A stretch of DNA of 49,564 bases from contig JALGVJ010000027.1 of NCBI GenBank assembly GCA_029838195.1, positions 1 through 49,564 of the forward strand. Direction: 5' to 3'. The notes below the pieces were generated by a model, which was not told the origin of the DNA, searched no databases, and was given only the letters and a program-made list of their open reading frames with translations. A program made the position numbers and the translations under genes. Source of the DNA: Promethearchaeota archaeon (lineage in GTDB: Archaea > Asgardarchaeota > Lokiarchaeia > Sigyniarchaeales > SOKP01). Every line of letters starts with the position of its first letter. Positions within the stretch are counted from its first letter, which is position 1. This document shows, piece by piece, positions 33,042-42,557 of this stretch.

Positions 33042-33524
33042 ATGGAAAAAGAAAATATTAGGAACCAATTCATTTTATATTTCCTTTTTGCTATTTTGAT
33101 GATCCTTTTAAATTATTTAATTCAAAAATCAAATCAACTTTTCCTTTATCCATTTGCTTGTCAAAATAGAGATACTTTTCCATTTCTTACTTCTATTTAT
33201 TGCAGAATGGACCCATATAATTATCCAGAATTATTTGGTTCTATTTTAGCGGTTGGGATAACCTATATCGTGAAGTTCATGCTCGATAAATTCGTGGTTT
33301 TCAGGAGAATAGAAAAAAATTTAAGGCAAATTTCAAGAGAATTCATGAAATACTTCTTCTTTGCGCTTATTACTACGGCAGAAAATATTGGCATCCAGTT
33401 CCTAATGACCAATTTTTTACACACGCCCTTAGAATTAAGTATGGGAGTTGCCTTAGCTATTGGCTATACCACCAAGTTTTTTTTCGATAGAACCTATGTG
33501 TTTATTGAAAAAAATAAAAATTAG
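33042..33524 (+). CDS. GtrA-like membrane protein
   Basis: About 160 residues with four predicted spans (about 10-28, 62-85, 100-120, 130-152). Each half ends in the GtrA-type motif: KFMLDKFVVF after span 2 and KFFFDRTYVF after span 4, as in GtrA/DPMS-associated proteins thought to move or bind polyprenyl-linked sugars. AAGGAG (33031-33036) points to the ATG at 33042 rather than the TTG at 33039. The insert CQNRDTFPFLTSIYCRMDPYN between spans 1 and 2 has two cysteines and probably lies outside. No glycosyltransferase is adjacent. Confidence 0.7.
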   Translation: MEKENIRNQFILYFLFAILMILLNYLIQKSNQLFLYPFACQNRDTFPFLTSIYCRMDPYNYPELFGSILAVGITYIVKFMLDKFVVFRRIEKNLRQISREFMKYFFFALITTAENIGIQFLMTNFLHTPLELSMGVALAIGYTTKFFFDRTYVFIEKNKN

Positions 33525-33663
33525 TAATCTTCTTTAATTAAATAAAATAATAAATATAGTTTTTAGTAGGGGTGAAATAAACTCCTTCTCATGGAAATAA
33601 TTCAAGTTTTTATAGGCGAAATGATTACGTATAAAAAAGATCACAGGAGGTGGAAGTGAGATC

Positions 33664-34680
33664 ATGGATTTCGAGAAAAAATTTAAAGAAAATCCCGAAC
33701 ATTACAAGAAAAAGCTCCAAAAAACTCAAGAAATTAAATTGTACAAGGTAAATCATTTTATTTTTGATTTTGCGGGAGTCATGATCGAATCTCCTAATAT
33801 AATTTCTACTCTATTTGAAATTATCAACTCGGATCTTGGCACTAATATTTCGAAAAAAGATCCTTACGTTTCAAAATTGCGGAGAATGATGAGTTCGGGC
33901 AGAATCTCGAGCCGGGAATTTTTAGAAAAGATTTTTGAAAAATATAGTCCCCCTTCAGAAAAGGGAGAGAAATGTTTTCCCCCTAAAGAAACTATAGGTG
34001 ATTACTATCTAGACCTCTGGTTTAATTTGTATCATCAATCTACGGAACTTTATCCGGAAATGGAAGAAATTGTAATGCGATTACATGATTCGGGATATAC
34101 GGTAAGCTTATTATCGAATACTTATGATATTCATGCAAAAAGTAATGAACTTAAGGGATTTTTCAAATTATTTGACTATGTCTTCCTTTCTCATGAATTA
34201 GGCATGCGAAAACCGGAAATCGAGAAATTTAAATATGTTCTTAAAAAATTAAATGCTAATCCTGAAGAATGCATCTTTATTGACGATAAATTGGTCAATT
34301 TAGTGCCGGCAAGAAAATTAGGTCTCATTGCGATTCATTTTGTTTCTTTTGAAAGTTTTAAGGGATACTTGGATGCCATGGGAATATCAAATATTTCTGA
34401 GGACATGAGAAAAAAAATTATGGAAAAATATCATTTTTATAAACAATCTAAAAAAGATTATAAACATGCTAAAAAAGAATATAAAAAACTTAAAAGCAAG
34501 TATAAAAAGGCAAAGAAAAAAAGAGAACCTATAAAAGCACTACAACTAAAAGTCAGATTAAGTTATAAGAAAAAACAGTATGAAAGAAGCAAAGAAATTT
34601 ATAAAAAAAATAAAGAAATGAAAAAGAAGGAGTTAAAACGCAAAATAAAATTACAAATGGCCCCCGAAGAGGCTTGTTAA
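33664..34680 (+). CDS. HAD-like protein with lysine-rich coiled tail
   Basis: A 338-residue protein. Residues 30-235 are a HAD subfamily IA fold: FIFDFAGVMIES (motif I), SLLSNTYD (motif II), RKPEIEKF lysine (motif III) and CIFIDDKLVNL (motif IV). Motif I lacks the usual second aspartate (DFAGV rather than DxDGT), so phosphatase activity may be altered; relatives with such changes include dehalogenase- or epoxide-hydrolase-type members. Residues 238-338 are an unusually lysine-rich helix (many KKxYKKxK units) that could bind nucleic acid or acidic membranes. AGGAGGTG is placed before the ATG, one of the best ribosome-binding sites in the window. Confidence 0.8.
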   Translation: MDFEKKFKENPEHYKKKLQKTQEIKLYKVNHFIFDFAGVMIESPNIISTLFEIINSDLGTNISKKDPYVSKLRRMMSSGRISSREFLEKIFEKYSPPSEKGEKCFPPKETIGDYYLDLWFNLYHQSTELYPEMEEIVMRLHDSGYTVSLLSNTYDIHAKSNELKGFFKLFDYVFLSHELGMRKPEIEKFKYVLKKLNANPEECIFIDDKLVNLVPARKLGLIAIHFVSFESFKGYLDAMGISNISEDMRKKIMEKYHFYKQSKKDYKHAKKEYKKLKSKYKKAKKKREPIKALQLKVRLSYKKKQYERSKEIYKKNKEMKKKELKRKIKLQMAPEEAC

Positions 34681-34755
34681 ATTTTTAAGCAATTAATTTG
34701 ATCTTAAAGATAATTAGCAAAAATAAATTAATAAAATAAAAAATTGAATTTCATC

Positions 34756-36165
34756 ATGGTAAAAGAAAAGAACAAGGATTCCCAAGAAAAAGATGATAAA
34801 TCCATTATGGAAGCACTCTCTACTTTGGGATGGGAAGAAGATATAGAAGAGTCTAGTGAGAGTCGTGAAGCAGAATTAACCAATGAAGAAAAAATAAAAT
34901 TCTTAACGGAAAAAATAACAGAGTTAGAAAAAGAATGTAAAGACTTGGAGGAGGAAAAATTTGATCTCATAAAAGAATGGGAAAGTGCCAAGAAAGAAAA
35001 TGAAGAATATAAAAAAAAGATAAATGAATATGAAGTTACCGTTGAAAACCTCCTCTTATCGATGGACAATTATAAAAATGAACTGAATGAGAAAAATCAG
35101 AACATTAAAGAATTAAAAGATAATGCAATACGCATGACGGAATTAACTAAAACGCTTTCGGAAAAAGAAAAAGAAATTGAAGATTTAAACGAATTTTTAA
35201 GGAAAAAAGAACAAAAAATAGAAAAATTAACCGCAATACTAAAAGAAAAAGAACAACAAGATAAAATACTTGAAGAAAAAGATAATTTGATTCATTCTTT
35301 AAATGAAAAAATAAACTCTCTAACAAAAATCATTGATACAAAACCCACTCACGAGAGAGAACTCGAAGAATTAAAAAATGAGATTAAACTTAAAAATGAA
35401 GAATGTGAAAAATTAAAAGCTATCGTGGAAAAACAAGCCCTTGAACTTGAAGATATTCGATTAGCAAGGGAACAAAATCAACAAGTCCAAATGTATCAAA
35501 AAGAAACGGAAGATAAATATAAAAAAATCATAAATGATCAAATTCAAAAAATTAAAGAACTAAACCAGCAAATTGAATACTTGAAAACCAATACGGTTGA
35601 CAAATCTAAATTTGATAACATGACCATTTTATTAGAAAAAAAAGATGAGGTTATCACTGAAAAAGAAAAAGAAATATTTAATCTAGAAACCTCCTTGGAA
35701 AAGACCAGACAATATGTAAGTGAATTGAAACAAAAAATCGAAACATTTTCGTTACTCCAAAAAGATGTAGAAAAAAAAGAGGAGAGAATTCAAGAACTTG
35801 TTGTAAAAATAGAAAAATTGAAAGAAAAAAATTTCTCTCTAACCGAATCTATTGAAAAATGGGAGCATAAATTAGAAGAATTACAAGAAAAAGTCATAAA
35901 GCAAGAGATAAAAATTAAAGAATTAACCGGTCAACTCCAACAAAAAGATAGAAAAATAGAAGAATTAAATCGAGATAAGGAAGAATTAAAAATTAAATTA
36001 AAAGAAGCGGAATTAATTGAAAATAAAATTTTATCAGACCTACAAGGATTAAAAGATTTAAATTTAAAACAAGAACGCATGCTGGAAGAAAAAGATGGTG
36101 AATTAATAGAATTAAAAAAGAAAGTTAAACTATTAAGAAGAGAATTAAATAAACCTCAAATATAA
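34756..36165 (+). CDS. Long coiled-coil protein
   Basis: About 469 residues that are almost entirely heptad-like Glu/Lys/Leu/Ile helix from residue 45 to the end, without membrane segment, cysteine or catalytic motif. The first 45 residues are polar and acidic (SKD, WEEDIEESSESRE). The ATG at 34756 is preferred to the TTG at 34744. Such proteins resemble SMC arms or eukaryotic tethers in composition only; similarity searches would be dominated by low complexity. It follows the HAD gene by 75 bases on the same strand and faces the gelsolin gene tail to tail, 200 bases away. Likely structural or tethering; inferred. Confidence 0.75.
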   Translation: MVKEKNKDSQEKDDKSIMEALSTLGWEEDIEESSESREAELTNEEKIKFLTEKITELEKECKDLEEEKFDLIKEWESAKKENEEYKKKINEYEVTVENLLLSMDNYKNELNEKNQNIKELKDNAIRMTELTKTLSEKEKEIEDLNEFLRKKEQKIEKLTAILKEKEQQDKILEEKDNLIHSLNEKINSLTKIIDTKPTHERELEELKNEIKLKNEECEKLKAIVEKQALELEDIRLAREQNQQVQMYQKETEDKYKKIINDQIQKIKELNQQIEYLKTNTVDKSKFDNMTILLEKKDEVITEKEKEIFNLETSLEKTRQYVSELKQKIETFSLLQKDVEKKEERIQELVVKIEKLKEKNFSLTESIEKWEHKLEELQEKVIKQEIKIKELTGQLQQKDRKIEELNRDKEELKIKLKEAELIENKILSDLQGLKDLNLKQERMLEEKDGELIELKKKVKLLRRELNKPQI

Positions 36166-36365
36166 TAATTAAATAAAAAAAATTCACCATTTCATATTTT
36201 TAAATAAATTTCTAATGTACGAATAATTTACGCATTAACTTCGTTCCAGTTGATAATTGGGTTTATTATTTACCTCAAATTAAAAAAATTTAAAAAATAG
36301 AAAAGATAAAATAAAAAGCTTTGAGATTTCTTACCTTAACCCATAATTGACGGAGTAGATTAATG

Positions 36366-37454
36366 CTAAACCTCACGCCATTCTACTCCACAACGCCCAC
36401 ATTTATATTTTTTTCCATATACCCGTGGATAATCAAGAAGAATGTTACTTTTATCGATGGATTCGTAGATCATGTTCTTATCATCTAATCCGCATTTAGG
36501 GCAACGCCTTCTACCAGTCGGTTTTTCAATAGTCAGTACAGATTCATCTAATCTTCCAGGAATGCCAGGAGCTGCCCCAGAGGAGGGTCTGGTTTTAATT
36601 TGTGCTGGTGCAGGAGCTGGTGCAGGAGCTGGAGCCTTCTCTTCTTTTACTTCTGGTTCCGTTAGAGTCGATTCGGAGGGAATGGATTCCTCGACTTTTG
36701 CGGGCTCTTCTTCTACAACTTCCTTTATTTCTGCTTTGGTTTCCGGATGAATTTCTTCTTCCACGGTAGATGGTTCTATTTCTGATTCTGCTCTTAATTG
36801 TACCGCATCAGACTCTTTATAATCCTCTCCCCGCTCAAGAGCAGCAAGAAATTCGGCATCATTTCCCTCTTCAAAAATGACTTCATTTTGAGCACCAGCT
36901 CGTTCTGCATCTAATAATCGTGCCCATTGCCCCGCTTTTACTCTCTCTTTTACATTAGATGCATTTCCATGCCAGATATAAATTTTTGTTCCTAAATCTA
37001 ATACAAAACAATCTTCACTATCAAGGGAATCTTTTGAAAAGGGGACTTGTATCATTTTCATGGCATTAATATCTTCAAATTCTTCCGCACTTACTCTATA
37101 TAATACATTTTTCCACTCAGAAAATCCCGCAAAATCTCCGGTGGAGACATCCTGGAGCATGGTTTTAGCAAGATTTTTTTCAACAATTTTCATGGCTCCC
37201 ATGGAAGATATTAATTTCATGAATTCTGGAGTTTCTTGTCCTTGGTCAATGGTAATTACTTTCGCAGCACCCCCCCTTTCTTGGTCCAATCTTCGAGCTT
37301 CGGAGGCGCCCGTGGTTTTTTCATCCACGCTACATTTGCTTCCGATCCACACGTAAATCGTGTTTTGGTCGTCAAGCAAGTACACGTCGCCAGTACTAAA
37401 GATGGGTTTATTAATCTCCTTTAGTTCTCCTTGGTCAATCATGTATAATTGCAT
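36366..37454 (-). CDS. Two-domain gelsolin protein with C-terminal zinc ribbon
   Basis: A 362-residue protein. Two gelsolin-like domains at about 12-95 (DVYLLDDQNTIYVWIGSK, then the long helix with EARRLDQERGG and ITIDQGQETPEF) and about 115-206 (CFVLDLGTKIYIWHGN, ARLLDAERAG, IFEEGNDAEF). An acidic linker with a Pro-Ala repeat (APAPAPAPAPAQ near 274-285) follows, then a zinc ribbon with C318, C321, C352 and C355. Gelsolin domains are essentially eukaryotic and Asgard-specific; Asgard two-domain versions have been shown in published work to bind and regulate actin. The ribbon resembles that of the small protein at 26488-26856. Leader has TGAGGT about 13 bases before the ATG and an A/T box further upstream (37491-37504). 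No actin or profilin gene is in view. Confidence 0.9.
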   Translation of the reverse strand: MQLYMIDQGELKEINKPIFSTGDVYLLDDQNTIYVWIGSKCSVDEKTTGASEARRLDQERGGAAKVITIDQGQETPEFMKLISSMGAMKIVEKNLAKTMLQDVSTGDFAGFSEWKNVLYRVSAEEFEDINAMKMIQVPFSKDSLDSEDCFVLDLGTKIYIWHGNASNVKERVKAGQWARLLDAERAGAQNEVIFEEGNDAEFLAALERGEDYKESDAVQLRAESEIEPSTVEEEIHPETKAEIKEVVEEEPAKVEESIPSESTLTEPEVKEEKAPAPAPAPAPAQIKTRPSSGAAPGIPGRLDESVLTIEKPTGRRRCPKCGLDDKNMIYESIDKSNILLDYPRVYGKKYKCGRCGVEWREV

Positions 37455-37490
37455 TTTATATCCCTTACCTCACGTTATTTAAAAATTTTT

Positions 37491-37504
37491 TAATTATATT
37501 ATAA
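37491..37504 (-). promoter_or_regulatory. A/T-rich TATA region for the gelsolin gene
   Basis: TTATAATATAATTA on the minus strand is about 43 bases before the ATG, leaving a leader of roughly 17 bases that carries TGAGGT. Confidence 0.4.
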
Positions 37505-37653
37505 GAATCTCTCTATTAAAATATTGATACCTATTTTTCAAAAAATTGGTTGATCAAACAAAGATAGAAAATTTAAATATATATATGTTGAGATTTCGAT
37601 TAAATAAATGAAAATGAGATTAAATTAAAAAAAAAAACGAACGAGCGTGTTAT

Positions 37654-39036
37654 TTAATAATCCTTTAGGGCTGAACGGATTCTGCTCACGAATTCCGGGA
37701 TTTTTTCTATATCTATGGAGCAATAGGCGATTCGAATGCCGTTAATATTATCATTAGGTTTTTCAATAGGAATGACTCCAACTTTATATTTTTTTAAGAG
37801 GTGATCCGCGAAGTCCGTGGCTTTAATGACGTCTGGTTTTAAATTCATGAAAAGGAAAAACCCTCCAGAATTAGGATCTAAAGAGATCTTGTCATCTTGT
37901 ATTTGATTTATTTCTTGATTAATCTTGTGATATCTCTGTTCCAATAGATCTTTCACGGGTGTTCTCATGGCAATGATTTCATCCATCCCTTTAGATTCAA
38001 AGATTTTTCTTACTACGGCTTGATAGAAATGATTGCTGTTCGAAATGGTGCTCCGAATCATGCCCTCTAATTTGTTATTAATTTCATTTTTTAGCAATTC
38101 TAATTGCTCATCGTCAGAAATCCAAGATTCTTTTAGTCCAACGGTAAGAAAACCGATTCTTCCTCCATATAACAATAATTCTTTAGAAATGCCATCAATT
38201 TTTATGGGAATAACATCAGTCTTGAGTTCATGGAGATCATAAAAAAGAGATTTCTGAAGCACGTCCTCTCTATAGATGTACGGTTCATAAGCATCGTCAA
38301 CCATGACAATCATTGGCAGGTTAAGTCGTTGCTGAAGATCGTTCAGAGCATTTACAATATCCCGTGCTTCTTGCTTGGAAGGAACATAACCCGTAGGATT
38401 ATTGGGAAAGTTTAAAATGAGAACTATTTTTTTCTGGACTTCTGCTACTTGTCTGATTGCATCTTTTAATCCTTCTAAGTTAATTTGATCATCTTTAAAG
38501 AACTCAAATGATTTTATCTTAGCCCCTATAAATCGAGAGATGATATTATCATAATTTCCCCATCGCTTGTTCGGAGATATAATGAATTCGCCGGGATTTA
38601 AAAACAGGGCACTCGCCAGATAAATTCCATTGGTCAGACCCGCAGTAATAACGGGTAATGTCGTGAACTTTTCTAAATGGTGAATCTCTCTGAAATTAGA
38701 ATGTTCATCAAGAAGCGATTTTTTAATCATCCATTTTTTCCACTGAGTTCTAATGTCTGCTAATCCGGCGATCGATGCATAAGGCGTGATTTCTTTCACG
38801 TGTAAATTGTTAATGTAGTTTCGAATTTCTGATAGATAGCAAGGAAGCCATTCCTCTGATCCACCGTTGATAAAATCACTTTCGCGGGCATGAGCGGAGC
38901 CGATCGTGCCAATTAATTCTGCTTCTTTTTTAGCCCTACCAGACCAATAAAATATTCCTTCTGGTAAAAAGATCCGTTTTCCCAATTCTGAAAATGCATC
39001 GAAAAGAGGTGTCTTCTTAATTTCTGTAAACTCCAT
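37654..39036 (-). CDS. PLP-dependent aminotransferase (class I/II)
   Basis: About 460 residues of fold type I aminotransferase. Marks: LNFPNNPTGYVPS (about 235 of the long frame), VMVDDAYEPYIY with the pyridine-binding aspartate, the Schiff-base lysine in DGISKELLLYGGRIGF and the carboxylate-binding arginine in GIRIAYCSI near the end. I prefer the ATG at 39036 (MEFTEIKK), since the longer frame adds a hydrophobic stretch overlapping the divergent gene's leader. Sequence style is that of bacterial aspartate/tyrosine-type enzymes; substrate unknown. It diverges from the tail-anchored gene. Confidence 0.87.
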   Translation of the reverse strand: MEFTEIKKTPLFDAFSELGKRIFLPEGIFYWSGRAKKEAELIGTIGSAHARESDFINGGSEEWLPCYLSEIRNYINNLHVKEITPYASIAGLADIRTQWKKWMIKKSLLDEHSNFREIHHLEKFTTLPVITAGLTNGIYLASALFLNPGEFIISPNKRWGNYDNIISRFIGAKIKSFEFFKDDQINLEGLKDAIRQVAEVQKKIVLILNFPNNPTGYVPSKQEARDIVNALNDLQQRLNLPMIVMVDDAYEPYIYREDVLQKSLFYDLHELKTDVIPIKIDGISKELLLYGGRIGFLTVGLKESWISDDEQLELLKNEINNKLEGMIRSTISNSNHFYQAVVRKIFESKGMDEIIAMRTPVKDLLEQRYHKINQEINQIQDDKISLDPNSGGFFLFMNLKPDVIKATDFADHLLKKYKVGVIPIEKPNDNINGIRIAYCSIDIEKIPEFVSRIRSALKDY

Positions 39037-39148
39037 GATAATCATCATGTTAAATGAGAGATGGAATAAATATATAAGTATCAAAAACTATAAGAACCAT
39101 GAAACATCATTAAAATTACATCCAAAAAATAGATGCATCAGTTTTAAA

Positions 39149-39613
39149 ATGAATGAATCAGGACCTTCAAAAAAGGAAGAAAAATCACCATTAAAAGGAT
39201 GGAACGATTTTCTCACCAATATTAATGAAGGATTTCAGAAATTCCAACAATCATTAGAAGAACAATTAAAAAAAAATCAAGAAAATTGGGAGAAAAGTAA
39301 AGAGCATGCCGGAAAATTTTTTAAAAAGATACAAGAAGACTGGCAAAAAAAAATAAATGAATGGGATAAAAAAGTAAAAGAATCACAACTGAAAAATAGA
39401 GAACAATGGGAGGAAACGAGAAGGCGAATTCAATGGGATATCGAGAAATGGGAAAATAAAACCCGAAAGGATATAAAAGATGGATTAAAATGGTGGAATT
39501 GGCAAACTATTAAAGGAGCGTATCTATTTCTCATAGTAATGATCCCCATCATCATCGTATTGTTCCTCGTTTTTTATATCTTAACAAAATTCTTCCCCTT
39601 TCTCTTTTATTAA
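39149..39613 (+). CDS. Tail-anchored coiled-coil protein
   Basis: About 154 residues. A Trp/Lys/Glu-rich amphipathic helix occupies 15-120 with a repeated spacing of tryptophans (ENWEKSK, EDWQKK, EQWEETR, IEKWEN), then one hydrophobic segment (about 128-152) ends the protein, so the helix faces the cytosol and the tail sits in the membrane. The ATG at 39149 is chosen because residues before it in the longer frame look like spacer and overlap the aminotransferase start. SNARE-like architecture (helix plus tail anchor) is superficial; no SNARE motif is claimed. Separate from, but 121 bases before, proB. Confidence 0.68.
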   Translation: MNESGPSKKEEKSPLKGWNDFLTNINEGFQKFQQSLEEQLKKNQENWEKSKEHAGKFFKKIQEDWQKKINEWDKKVKESQLKNREQWEETRRRIQWDIEKWENKTRKDIKDGLKWWNWQTIKGAYLFLIVMIPIIIVLFLVFYILTKFFPFLFY

Positions 39614-39734
39614 ACACTTGAATTCATATCAGAGAATAAAGGGTCATGATTTATTTTTCTTTAATCATAAAAACTATATTCAATAAAATATTGTTTCCAT
39701 TAATCAATTCCATACTCGCTTATAAGCACTGAAC

Positions 39735-40526
39735 ATGAGATTATTTCCTTCAGAAATTAATAAGATTGTCATTAAAGTCAGCACGCAAATGATTACTGAT
39801 GGGGTAGCGAAAATTTATCATGATAAAATTCATGCGCTTGTTGAAGAAATTGCTGAACTCATTAATAAAGGCATTTCTGTAATCATTGTCAGTAGTGGTG
39901 CGATAGGTTGTGGATTAGCTAAATTAGGATTAGATAAACGCCCTGAATCGCATAAAATATTACAAGCTCTCTCTGCGGTCGGTCAGATTCATCTAATGAG
40001 CTTGTATCAAGAAGAATTCAACAAGCATGGAATAGAAGTGGGACAAATTCTCCTTTCTGCTGATGACATGAAAAATTCTGTTAGAAGGTCTAATGTAAGA
40101 AATACCTTGGACGTGTTGCTCTCAAAAGGAATCGTACCCATTATAAATGAAAATGATTCCGTTGCGATTGAAGAATTAAGCTATGGAGATAATGATAAAC
40201 TTTCAGCGTTGGTAGCCGTGTTATTATACGTTGATTTATTAATCATCTTAACAGATGTGCCGGGTTTATGCGATAAAAATCCTAAATTACACCCGAATTA
40301 TCACGTGATTGAAACAGTGGAAGCAATCGATGATAAATTACTAAAATTGGTGGAAGATATTGATGGAGGAATCACGTTTGGTGGCATGCTATCAAAAGTC
40401 AATGCCATTAAAAAATTAATGAATATAGGGATTCCGGCTATCATCACTTCTTTTGAAAATAGTTCTGTATTAAAAAGAATTCTTCAAGGAGAAGAAATTG
40501 GCACATATTTCGTGCCTCAAAAATGA
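39735..40526 (+). CDS. proB: Glutamate 5-kinase
   Basis: First step of proline synthesis: phosphorylates glutamate. The 263 residues form an amino acid kinase fold with IVVSSGAIGCGLAKLG-type substrate loop (about 50-65), INENDSVA (about 137-144), LTDVPGLCDKNP (about 177-188) and GGMLSKVNAIKK (about 216-227). There is no C-terminal PUA domain, as in the short form of the enzyme; feedback control may therefore differ from the E. coli enzyme. proA follows after 43 bases. Confidence 0.94.
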   Translation: MRLFPSEINKIVIKVSTQMITDGVAKIYHDKIHALVEEIAELINKGISVIIVSSGAIGCGLAKLGLDKRPESHKILQALSAVGQIHLMSLYQEEFNKHGIEVGQILLSADDMKNSVRRSNVRNTLDVLLSKGIVPIINENDSVAIEELSYGDNDKLSALVAVLLYVDLLIILTDVPGLCDKNPKLHPNYHVIETVEAIDDKLLKLVEDIDGGITFGGMLSKVNAIKKLMNIGIPAIITSFENSSVLKRILQGEEIGTYFVPQK

Positions 40527-40569
40527 AATAATTCTTCAAATAAAAATTAGAAAAATGAGGTTATAAAAC

Positions 40570-41832
40570 ATGAGCTCCGTGATAAAAGAGAAAATGGAAC
40601 AAATGGGGAAACAAGCCCGAGATGCCGCATTCATCTTAAAAAATGCAAGCACGCTTGCAAAAAATAATGCACTTCTTAAAATGGCGGATGATTTAATTAA
40701 ATACCAATCTAAAATTCTTCAAGCTAATCAAATTGATTTAGATAATGCAAGAAAAGCTAATTTAGAACAAGCAAAAATAGATCGCTTAGTCTTGACAAAA
40801 GAAAAAATCGAAAACATTGCGAATGGCTTGCGTGAAATTGCTCGATTCCCCGACCCGATTAATGAAATCATATCCATGCGGCGAAGACCAAATGGAATGG
40901 ATGTTGGGTTAATTCGCGTGCCGTTAGGCGTCGTGGGAATCATTTATGAATCGAGACCAAATGTCACGGCGGATGCGACGGGATTATGCATTAAAGCGGG
41001 TAATGCCATCATCTTGCGTGGCGGAAGCGAAGCCATTAATTCAAATATTGCCATCGCAGATATCCTTCATGAAGCCGCGGTGGCGGAAGGGCTGCCTAAA
41101 AATTGCATCCAAATCGTGCGGGATACCGATCGAGAATACGTGGGGGAAATGCTTAAATTAAAAGACTACATTGATGTAATCATCCCCCGCGGCGGTAGTG
41201 ATTTAATACAAAGAGTGGTTCAAAATTCCTTAGTTCCCACCATTGAAACGGGGATCGGCATTGTCAGCTTGTTCGTGAATTATGATGCTGATTTTGAAAT
41301 GGCTGAAAAAATCATCATTAATTCAAAATGTTCCTATCCTGCTGTATGCAATGCTCTCGATAAACTCCTCGTCCATGAGAAAATCAAGCAAGAATTTCTC
41401 CCTTTCATCATTAATTCACTACGAAAGCACGGCGTGGAGGTGCGAGGTTGTGAAAAAACAAGAGAAATCGTGCCTGACGTAATTCCTGCCACGGAAGAAG
41501 ATCTCAGTGCGGAATATCTCAGCTTAAAAATATGCGTGAAAGTGGTTAAAGATATCGATGAAGCCATTCAACTCATTACTAAATATGATTCAAAGCACAC
41601 CGAATCCATTTTAACGAGTAATTATAACGACGCAAGGCGCTTTCTCTATGAAGTCGATGCTGCTGCCGTCTATGTAAATGCAGCCACTCGACTTACCGAT
41701 GGCGGGGTGTTTGGCATGGGTGCAGAAATCGGCATCTCTACTCAAAAACTCCATGCTAGGGGTCCCATGGGTATGAATCAATTGACTTCCACTAAATTCA
41801 TAATCTATGGCAATGGACAAATACGAGAATGA
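40570..41832 (+). CDS. proA: Gamma-glutamyl phosphate reductase
   Basis: Second step of proline synthesis, reducing glutamyl phosphate to glutamate semialdehyde with NADPH. The 420 residues show the aldehyde-dehydrogenase-like fold: [30 protein letters not shown] (about 117-146), the catalytic cysteine in [14 protein letters not shown] (about 260), and [11 protein letters not shown] near 385. Overlaps lysE by four bases (ATGA, 41829-41832). proC is not in the window; the last reduction must be encoded elsewhere or the semialdehyde used otherwise. Confidence 0.95.
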   Translation: [420 protein letters not shown]

Positions 41833-42503
41833 ATAAATTCATGCTTGAAATCTTTCTTTTCTCCTTTTTAGTTGCCCTCACGGGCGCTTTAAGTCCCGGG
41901 CCTCTCCTGACATTCACCATCTACAAGTCTCTTAAGGAGAAAAGGGGATACTTAGCAGGTGTTTTTATAATCCTTGGTCACGCTACTTTAGAATTTTTAT
42001 TCATCTTGTTATTACTCGCCGGACTTTATTTGTTTTTCCAAAACCTCCTCGTGCTCATGCTCATTGGAGTAATTGGTGGAATTTTCTTGGTAATATTTGG
42101 CATCTTGGTCATCAGAGATACCCTGAAAAATCCGATTGAGCTTAACATGGAATCGATTGAAACACAAAACTATAAGGGATTTAAAGGAAATAGCTTTTTG
42201 GGAGGTATTTTAGTGAGTCTCAGCAACCCATTTTGGACGTTCTGGTGGATAGTTATCGGATTAAGCCTCATGATCAATCTAAATGTTACTTTCCAAGAAC
42301 CCTTAGGTATTTTCATATTTTTTATTGGCCATGAGACAGGAGATTTTGCATGGTACATTCCCCTATCCATATTCGTTTCTTTGGGAGGGCGTTCCTTGAA
42401 TCAAAAGCTTTACAAGTACATTTTGATTATATGTGGGCTTTTTATGATTATCTTTGGATTTTATCTTGCCCTAAATATCATGTTTTTTCCTCCCTCCTTT
42501 TAA
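41829..42503 (+). CDS. LysE-family amino acid exporter
   Basis: A 224-residue membrane protein with six predicted spans and the LysE/RhtB start ALTGALSPGPLLTFTIYKSLKEKRG (about 16-41), where the SPGP motif is characteristic. These proteins export amino acids in exchange for protons. Translational coupling to proA suggests export of proline or a related amino acid, or simple co-regulation; specificity is unproved. Confidence 0.87.
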   Translation: MNKFMLEIFLFSFLVALTGALSPGPLLTFTIYKSLKEKRGYLAGVFIILGHATLEFLFILLLLAGLYLFFQNLLVLMLIGVIGGIFLVIFGILVIRDTLKNPIELNMESIETQNYKGFKGNSFLGGILVSLSNPFWTFWWIVIGLSLMINLNVTFQEPLGIFIFFIGHETGDFAWYIPLSIFVSLGGRSLNQKLYKYILIICGLFMIIFGFYLALNIMFFPPSF

Positions 42504-42536
42504 ATTCAATATAAAAAAGTAGAAAGGAGGATTAAA

Positions 42537-42557
42537 GCTCTTTTTGATAAAAAAAGC
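42537..42557 (+). terminator. Bidirectional hairpin between convergent genes
   Basis: GCTCTTTTT and AAAAAAAGC flank a short loop and can pair apart from one C-A mismatch. It sits between lysE and the convergent NMO-like gene and has A-runs on one side and T-runs on the other, so it may terminate both. Confidence 0.45.

Noticed and set aside
39035..39148. N-terminal extension of the tail-anchored protein
   Set aside because: Residues look like translated spacer and overlap the divergent aminotransferase start; ATG 39149 is better.
39149..39613. SNARE protein
   Set aside because: Helix plus tail anchor is present but there is no central-layer Gln/Arg heptad pattern; Trp-rich helix is unlike SNARE motifs.
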